Assembly (NCBI GenBank): GCA_947629735.1
Contig: CANREX010000049.1
Span: 1 to 9,795 of the forward strand
Length of the DNA: 9,795 nt
Origin: an uncultured Clostridia bacterium
GTDB taxonomy: Bacteria; Bacillota; Clostridia; Christensenellales; Borkfalkiaceae
Reading direction: 5' to 3'
In this document: one piece after another, positions 5,702-9,795 of the stretch
Layout of the letters: each line of letters opens with the position of its first letter
How positions within the stretch are numbered: position 1 is the first letter of the stretch
The notes under the pieces: generated by a model
What the model saw: only the letters and a program-made list of their open reading frames with translations
The model's database searches: none
Told to the model about the DNA's origin: nothing
Translations under genes and position numbers: made by a program

Positions 5702-6922
5702 TCATTTAGTGAGAATAGACAACACCTTGTCGAGCTCGGAAAAATATTGCGGGAACGTCTTGAAGCAGACCTCGGCGTCGCGAATGATTATGCCGTCGGC
5801 GCGCAGTCCCGTAAGCGCAAAGCTCATCGCCACGCGGTGGTCGCCGAAAGAATCGAGCTGCGCGGCATGCGGTTGGGCGGGGTAAATTTTCAGCCCGTCC
5901 TCCCTCTCTTCCACCTTGACGCCCATAGCCGAAAGGTTGGAACACGCCGCCTTTATCCTGTCGCACTCCTGCCCGCGCACGTGCACTATGTTGCAGATTT
6001 CCGTAGGGCGTGAAAAGTATGGCGCGACCGCGCAGAGGGTGAGAGCTTGGTCGGAAAACGCGGACATATCCACTTTTCCGCCGTCGAAGTTTTTGATAAG
6101 CTCTATGAATTTATAGTCGCCCTGAACGGTGTGCGGCGTAACCCCGCGCACTTTGATGTCCGTCCCGAGAATACGGTTTGCGGCGTAAAAATAACACGCC
6201 GCGGAGATGTCGGGCTCTATATCGTAGCGCTTGGCTGCATATCGCCCGTCAACCGTGTAGACGTCCCCGCTTCCCTTTACCGTGACGCCGAAAGACCACA
6301 TGACGTCCGCCGTCATGTCCACATAGTCCATGCCGTGAAAGCCCGATGAAATTATCGCGGGCGGCTTGGCGGCGCACGGCGCGCACAGGAGCAGGGCGGA
6401 AAGGTATTGGCTGCTCTTGCTTATATCTATCGTTATGCTTTCGGCGACATCGCTTTTGCCTGCCACGGTGAACGGAAAGCAATATTTTTCGCCGTGAAAG
6501 GTAAAGCGCGCGCCCGCCCTCTCCAACGCCTTAATGAGTTCTTCCTGCGGGCGAACGCACATGCGTGGCGACGAGGTGAACGCGTATTCGCCGTCCGAAA
6601 ACGCCGCCAGCGCGGTCAGAAAGCGCGCCGCTGTGCCCGCGTTCCCGACATAGATTTCCGCCTTTTTAACGGGAACTTTGCCGCCGCAACCGCGGATATG
6701 TACGTCGTTTCCGTTTATTTCCGACTCAATCCCGAAGCTGTTCAACGCGGAAAGAAAGGTCTTTCCGTCGTCTGAAAGAGACGCCCCGCACAGGGTAGAC
6801 TGCCCGTCGGCAAGGGCGGCGGCGAGCATGGCGCGCGCCGTAATGCTCTTAGAACCCGGGACTGCCGCCAAAGCGGAATTGCGCTTTATGGAATTTTTTA
6901 CGTTCTGCACTTCGTAATTCAT
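5702..6922 (-). CDS. aroA: 3-phosphoshikimate 1-carboxyvinyltransferase (EPSP synthase)
   Basis: Transfers the enolpyruvyl group of PEP to shikimate-3-phosphate, the sixth step of the shikimate pathway to chorismate and aromatic amino acids. The 406 residues cover both domains. Seen are PGSKS at 22-26 (substrate lysine), GNAGTAARF at 93-101 (PEP/glyphosate loop), SKSSQY at 168-173, EPDIS at 236-240 with the catalytic Asp238, VRGQECDR at 315-322 and DHRVAM at 361-366. Residue 101, proline in class I enzymes, is phenylalanine here, while Gly96 is kept. The VRGQECDR stretch has Gln where the usual K-E-S/T-D-R motif has Lys. The start overlaps the trhP stop by four bases (ATGA), implying translational coupling, with purine-rich GAGAAGAAG just upstream. 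The long open frame extending beyond 6922 overlaps trhP and is not coding. Confidence 0.96.
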   Translation of the reverse strand: MNYEVQNVKNSIKRNSALAAVPGSKSITARAMLAAALADGQSTLCGASLSDDGKTFLSALNSFGIESEINGNDVHIRGCGGKVPVKKAEIYVGNAGTAARFLTALAAFSDGEYAFTSSPRMCVRPQEELIKALERAGARFTFHGEKYCFPFTVAGKSDVAESITIDISKSSQYLSALLLCAPCAAKPPAIISSGFHGMDYVDMTADVMWSFGVTVKGSGDVYTVDGRYAAKRYDIEPDISAACYFYAANRILGTDIKVRGVTPHTVQGDYKFIELIKNFDGGKVDMSAFSDQALTLCAVAPYFSRPTEICNIVHVRGQECDRIKAACSNLSAMGVKVEEREDGLKIYPAQPHAAQLDSFGDHRVAMSFALTGLRADGIIIRDAEVCFKTFPQYFSELDKVLSILTK

Positions 6923-8118
6923 TTTCTTCTTCTCAAAATGTCGCCCGCGCGCAGCGCATAAGGGCAGTTTATCGTGTAAATTTCCTGCACGAGTTTGCAG
7001 TCCGTCACGCTCTCGCCCGAGCCCGTCGCGGCGCTCTCCACTATGAAACTTTTGCCGAAGTTTTCGTCGGGAGAGAGCACTTCCAGCCTGTCGCCTACCG
7101 CAAATCTCCCCCTCATCTCCACGCGGGCAAAGCCGCCCGAGCAGTCCACGACGTTTGCGATATAGTCGCAGTCGCCCTTGGTCTGGCTGTCTGTGTAGTT
7201 TACGGTTTTGTCGTTCGCGCCGAGGGTGTAAGCCGTGGTGTAGTCGCGGTGAGCCGCGGTCAGAAGTTCCCTTTCCACCTGCGGGGAAAAGCCGCCGTCT
7301 ATGCACCGCCTGTACGCGTTTATGACGGTGGCGAGGTAGTACTCGCTCTTCATTCTTCCCTCTATCTTGAAAGAGCATATCCCCGCCTCTTTCATCTTGT
7401 CGAGGTGAGCGGACATGTTCAGATCCTTGCTGTTGAAGATGTAAGTGCCGCGGTTGTCCTCTTCGACGCTCATTTCCCCGCTCTCCGCGCCGTCGTCGTG
7501 CTTTTTCACGGTGTAATTCCACCTGCACGCCTGCACGCACTCGCCGCGGTTGGAGCTTCTCCCGCTGAGGTAATCGGATAAAAGACATCTGCCCGAATAG
7601 GAGATGCACATCGCGCCGTGCACGAAGGCTTCGAGCTCGATATCGGGCACGAATGAGTGAATTTCCGCTATCTCGTCCAAGGATAGCTCGCGCGCGAGAA
7701 TTGCCCTTTGCGCGCCCTGCTCACGCCAGAACTTCACCGCGTATTTGTTGGTGAGATTGGCTTGCGTGGATATGTGAACGGGCAGCGCGGGCGCGGCTTT
7801 TTTCGCCGCGTAAAACACGCCGCTGTCGGAAATTATCGCCGCGTCCGCGCCCATCGAACAGAGCGCGGAGAAGTAATCTTCCATCATTGAAAGGTCGTAA
7901 TTGCGCGCGAAGATATTGACCGTTATGTACGCCTTTTTGCCGAGGGAGTGCGCAAACTTTATCGCGCTGTCCAGCTCTTCCAAGGTGAAATTGTCCGCGA
8001 AAGAGCGCAGAGAAAAGGCTTTGCCCCCTATATATGCCGCGTCCGCGCCGAAATAAAACGCCGTTTTCAGTTTGCTTAAATTGCCCGCAGGGGCGAGGAG
8101 TTCAACGTCCTTAATCAT
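6919..8118 (-). CDS. trhP: U32-family tRNA 5-hydroxyuridine synthase (TrhP/YrrO-like)
   Basis: Annotated in many genomes as 'peptidase U32', but homologues such as E. coli TrhP and B. subtilis YrrO hydroxylate uridine 34 of tRNA, using prephenate and an iron-sulfur cluster. The 399-residue chain opens with the TIM-barrel stretch ELLAPAGNLSKLKTAFYFGA. It carries the U32 signature ELEAFVHGAMCISYSGRC at 161-178 and four cysteines at 171, 178, 194 and 198 placed as cluster ligands. FKIEGRMKSEYY follows in the second half, then a small C-terminal beta domain. It lies 63 bases after trmR, whose product methylates the hydroxyl, and overlaps aroA. The ATG at 8118 has no clear Shine-Dalgarno, but the family N-terminus supports it. 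B. subtilis has two paralogues (YrrN and YrrO); only one is seen here. The symbol is by homology. Confidence 0.9.
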   Translation of the reverse strand: MIKDVELLAPAGNLSKLKTAFYFGADAAYIGGKAFSLRSFADNFTLEELDSAIKFAHSLGKKAYITVNIFARNYDLSMMEDYFSALCSMGADAAIISDSGVFYAAKKAAPALPVHISTQANLTNKYAVKFWREQGAQRAILARELSLDEIAEIHSFVPDIELEAFVHGAMCISYSGRCLLSDYLSGRSSNRGECVQACRWNYTVKKHDDGAESGEMSVEEDNRGTYIFNSKDLNMSAHLDKMKEAGICSFKIEGRMKSEYYLATVINAYRRCIDGGFSPQVERELLTAAHRDYTTAYTLGANDKTVNYTDSQTKGDCDYIANVVDCSGGFARVEMRGRFAVGDRLEVLSPDENFGKSFIVESAATGSGESVTDCKLVQEIYTINCPYALRAGDILRRRK

Positions 8119-8144
8119 AAATTTTTACCGTCGTTTATCGTGTG

Positions 8145-8175
8145 TGCGCCGCGGAAAATACTTTGCCGCGGCGCA
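8145..8175. other. GC-rich hairpin between trmR and trhP
   Basis: TGCGCCGCGG (8145-8154) and CCGCGGCGCA (8166-8175) form a ten-pair stem around an 11-base loop. On the minus strand the stem is followed by CACACGATAA, not a T-run, so it is not a standard terminator of trmR. It could set mRNA processing or relative expression within the operon. On the plus strand it is followed by AAATTTTT, but no plus-strand gene precedes it. Confidence 0.5.
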
Positions 8176-8181
8176 AAATTT

Positions 8182-8871
8182 TTACTTCTTTACGCTGAGC
8201 GCAACGCCGTCGCCTATCCCGACGACGGAAGTTATCAATTCGCCGTCGTCCGTCACTGCGTCGAGGTATTCGCGTATGTGCGCGACGAGCATTTTTCGCT
8301 TGGCGGGCGGGGGGACTTCCCCGTTTATCCACCCGTTCAACAGCACGTCGTCGGCAATCAGCACGCCGCCCCTTTCGAGCACGCGCTTCAACTGCGGCAA
8401 CAGCTTTATGTACTGCACCTTTGCGCAGTCGAGAAATATGAAATCGAAACTGCCGTCCTTGAATGAGAGAAGGACATCTGCCGCGTCGCCGCACAGCGCG
8501 CTGCACCTGTTTGGAAATTTGCCGAGGTTTTCCCGCGCCGCCGCATAAAAATTTTCGTCCTTTTCGATAGCCGTAACGCGCGCCGACGGCAGACTTTCCG
8601 CCAACGCGAGCGACGTCAACGCGTGCGCGCAGCCCACTTCGAGTATGCTTTTCGCGTTTTTCGCATGCGCGAGCGCGATTAAAAAACCCAACGTCTCATC
8701 GTCCGCGACGGGTATCTGCTTTGCGCGCGCTTCCGCCCGAAGAGTCGCCACGTTTTCACTTACCGAGAGCTTGTTTATCCCCGCCGTGCCGCTCTTCCTC
8801 TCGGGCACGGAAGTATCGAAATGCGCGTAATTGAATTGTATTTCTTTGTCGTTTTTATTGTCGTTTTGCAT
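8182..8871 (-). CDS. trmR: tRNA 5-hydroxyuridine methyltransferase (TrmR/YrrM-like O-methyltransferase)
   Basis: SAM-dependent O-methyltransferase expected to convert 5-hydroxyuridine 34 of tRNA into 5-methoxyuridine, acting after TrhP. The 229-residue protein has a Rossmann fold: motif I ILEVGCAHA at 76-84, acidic Glu103 for the SAM ribose, FLDCAKVQY at 146-154 and the metal-site stretch ADDVLLNG at 173-180. The C-terminus VGIGDGVALSVKK matches the B. subtilis YrrM ending. The first 30 residues are polar, Asn/Lys-rich and out of family. I chose the ATG at 8871; a TTG at 8904 would add 11 residues, and neither has a Shine-Dalgarno sequence. The neighbour trhP, as in the B. subtilis yrrMNO cluster, is the main reason to prefer TrmR over a catechol O-methyltransferase role. 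No convincing promoter was found; TATGAT at 8915-8910 is a weak -10 candidate. Confidence 0.85.
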   Translation of the reverse strand: MQNDNKNDKEIQFNYAHFDTSVPERKSGTAGINKLSVSENVATLRAEARAKQIPVADDETLGFLIALAHAKNAKSILEVGCAHALTSLALAESLPSARVTAIEKDENFYAAARENLGKFPNRCSALCGDAADVLLSFKDGSFDFIFLDCAKVQYIKLLPQLKRVLERGGVLIADDVLLNGWINGEVPPPAKRKMLVAHIREYLDAVTDDGELITSVVGIGDGVALSVKK

Positions 8872-8942
8872 TTGATTTTGATTGTTGGGTATAAGATAAA
8901 TCAAGTGTTATCATAAAGCGAAGCGTTAGCCCATCTCTCACC

Positions 8943-9099
8943 CTGTCACCCTAAGCGGAACGAGCCGATAGGCGAATGCAGTCGAATGGGTCTGGAATTA
9001 TTAAGTGAAAATGCTGTTTCAAAGTTACTCCCTACCACCACAAGGGGATTCTTCGGCGCAATCGAGCACATTCGTGCTCTCATTTGCTCAGAATGACAG
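8943..9099. repeat. Degenerate inverted-repeat element (REP/MITE-like)
   Basis: The left end reads CTGTCACCCTAAGCGGAACG from 8943. The right end, reversed and complemented from 9099, reads CTGTCATTCTGAGCAAATGA. The two ends are imperfect inverted repeats over about 20 bases, then diverge. Within the right arm GAGCAC/GTGCTC (9064-9079) forms a small perfect stem. Sequences of the type 'TGTCATTCTGAGC...AAGAATCC' are a familiar dispersed repeat in many bacterial genomes, which this resembles. No open frame or clear target-site duplication is visible, so mobility is only suggested. Confidence 0.6.
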
Positions 9100-9248
9100 C
9101 TTGTAAAAAGCGCGATACAGATAAAAATTGCGGGAGCGGTTAGAAATGCGCAAACGCTCGGATATATTAGTAATTACGAAGTCTATAAACGCAGAGAAGC
9201 AAGTATTCCCCAAATAACTTACGGCGCAAGCAAAATCACGCATTTTTA
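9100..9248. other. AT-rich noncoding spacer
   Basis: No gene or RNA gene is recognised. The base composition is more AT-rich than the neighbouring genes. It contains a small stem GAGCG/CGCTC (9134-9138 with 9155-9159) that superficially recalls a tRNA arm but lacks the rest of a cloverleaf. CAAAATCAC at 9231-9239 recurs at 9254-9262. Confidence 0.4.
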
Positions 9249-9560
9249 TCCCACAAAATCACTTCGTGTTTTTGTGGGAGCCCTATGCGCAGCCCTCTCG
9301 CCAACGGCAAGGAAAAACCGTTGGCTCGGTCACCGTTCGCGCGGGACGTATGCGCTCACTCATCTCGCGCGGCAAAACAGTGCACTGTACTGTTTTGAGA
9401 AACTCCGCGCTCGTCCCAATTTGTGCATACCTGCACCTCAGCGAGGTGAATGCCTGCGATTATATATTTCGCGTGCCCTTAAAAATCGCAGGCAGAGGGC
9501 GAGTAGCCCTAACTCCTCACGAAAAATTTGCGGGCGCGCAACCGCACGCAAATTTTTGTG
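9249..9560. other. Hairpin-dense noncoding region of unknown function
   Basis: At least six stems are visible in about 310 bases. CCCACAAAATCAC pairs with GTGTTTTTGTGGG (9250-9278, one mismatch). GCCAACGG pairs with CCGTTGGC (9300-9325). CAAAACAGT pairs with ACTGTTTTG (9373-9397), enclosed by a possible GGGACG/CGTCCC closing stem (9343-9348 with 9412-9417). CACCTC pairs with GAGGTG (9434-9448). TGCCTGCGAT pairs with ATCGCAGGCA (9451-9494). CACGAAAAATTTGCG pairs with CGCAAATTTTTGTG (9518-9560, one-base bulge). A short AGGGC/GCCCT stem lies at 9496-9510. The last large stem begins 7 bases after the RNase J stop and might help end that transcript. The region could be a structured RNA or a palindromic repeat element; I cannot assign it to a known class. 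Confidence 0.55.
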
Positions 9561-9566
9561 AACTTA

Positions 9567-9795
9567 TCACAACTCCACAATTACCGGCACAATCATCGGC
9601 GACTGCTTAGTCTTCTTGAAAAGGTAATTTTTAAGCGCTTTTTTGATGGCACGTTTTAGCTCGTCAACGTTGCCGACGGAAAGGTCGTAGCCGCCGATGG
9701 CTCTGTCAATCACCTCGCGCATTTCCTTGTTGTAATCGCGGTGGAAATCGAACACAAACCCGCGGGAATTTATCGCGGGCTCGCCTATGACTTCC
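9567..9795 (-). CDS. rnj: Ribonuclease J, C-terminal end
   Basis: RNase J is the metallo-beta-lactamase-fold endo/5'-exoribonuclease that drives mRNA decay and rRNA maturation in many Gram-positive bacteria. Only the last 75 codons are in the window; the catalytic part lies beyond the right edge. Recognition rests on the C-terminal stretch GEPAINSRGFVFDF, equivalent to the 'SRGFVY' region of RNase J, then a helical segment ending in KTKQSPMIVPVIVEL, which matches the family's typical 'KTKRxPMIxPVIxE' terminus. The frame runs open to the edge with no start needed. It reads toward trmR on the same strand, but the 695-base noncoding gap with hairpins makes one shared transcript doubtful. The symbol is generic because J1 and J2 cannot be told apart here. 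Confidence 0.85.
   Translation of the reverse strand, partial: EVIGEPAINSRGFVFDFHRDYNKEMREVIDRAIGGYDLSVGNVDELKRAIKKALKNYLFKKTKQSPMIVPVIVEL

Noticed and set aside
6923..7609. Extension of the aroA reading frame upstream of 6922
   Set aside because: It is an Arg-rich shadow within trhP; the aroA ATG overlapping the trhP stop agrees with the family N-terminus.
9120..9165. tRNA or tRNA remnant
   Set aside because: A GAGCG/CGCTC stem is present, but no acceptor stem, T-loop (GTTCGA) or anticodon arm could be assembled.
9266..9610. Two overlapping plus-strand open frames of 114 and 95 residues in the hairpin region
   Set aside because: Neither has a ribosome binding site or family resemblance; the codons follow inverted repeats, and the longer one runs antisense into rnj.

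Overview
The window reads as ordinary chromosome of a fairly GC-rich bacterium, most likely an uncultured clostridial (Bacillota) lineage. This is inferred from the mix of families: a type III glutamine synthetase, an RNase J, a TrmR/TrhP tRNA wobble-modification pair as in Bacillus, and a Y-family polymerase of the 'NNFYASVE / IDEC' type common in Clostridia. Nothing in the window fixes the species. Seven of the eight genes lie on the minus strand; only the ferritin gene is on the plus strand. No rRNA, tRNA, CRISPR array or transposase gene was found.

Layout from left to right. Positions 1-935 (minus) hold the N-terminal half of glmS. A 390-base gap follows, with a striking G-run repeat and the terminator of the next gene. 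Positions 1326-3407 (minus) hold glnN, with a consensus promoter and a leader of about 93 bases. Positions 3584-4924 (minus) hold dinB, whose promoter sits so close to the ATG that its mRNA is predicted to be leaderless. Positions 5063-5581 (plus) hold the ferritin gene, divergent from dinB and ended by a strong terminator. Positions 5702-8871 (minus) hold trmR, trhP and aroA, read in that order; trhP and aroA overlap by four bases. Positions 8872-9566 have no credible gene. They contain a degenerate inverted-repeat element of about 157 bases and then about 310 bases densely packed with hairpins. Positions 9567-9795 (minus) hold the C-terminal end of an RNase J.

Functionally, TrmR and TrhP are expected to work in sequence on uridine 34 of tRNA (hydroxylation, then methylation to 5-methoxyuridine). 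AroA belongs to the shikimate pathway, and TrhP homologues are known to draw on prephenate, a product of that pathway, so the linkage is metabolically sensible. GlnN makes glutamine and GlmS consumes it to make glucosamine-6-phosphate; they are adjacent but separated by a terminator. Ferritin and the translesion polymerase both fit stress handling, though sharing a divergent promoter region does not prove co-regulation.

The sequence least explained by known families is the noncoding stretch 8905-9566, followed by the 11-12-base G-run repeat at 1161-1210. These are the best candidates for something undescribed. I see no evidence for a new multi-gene system.
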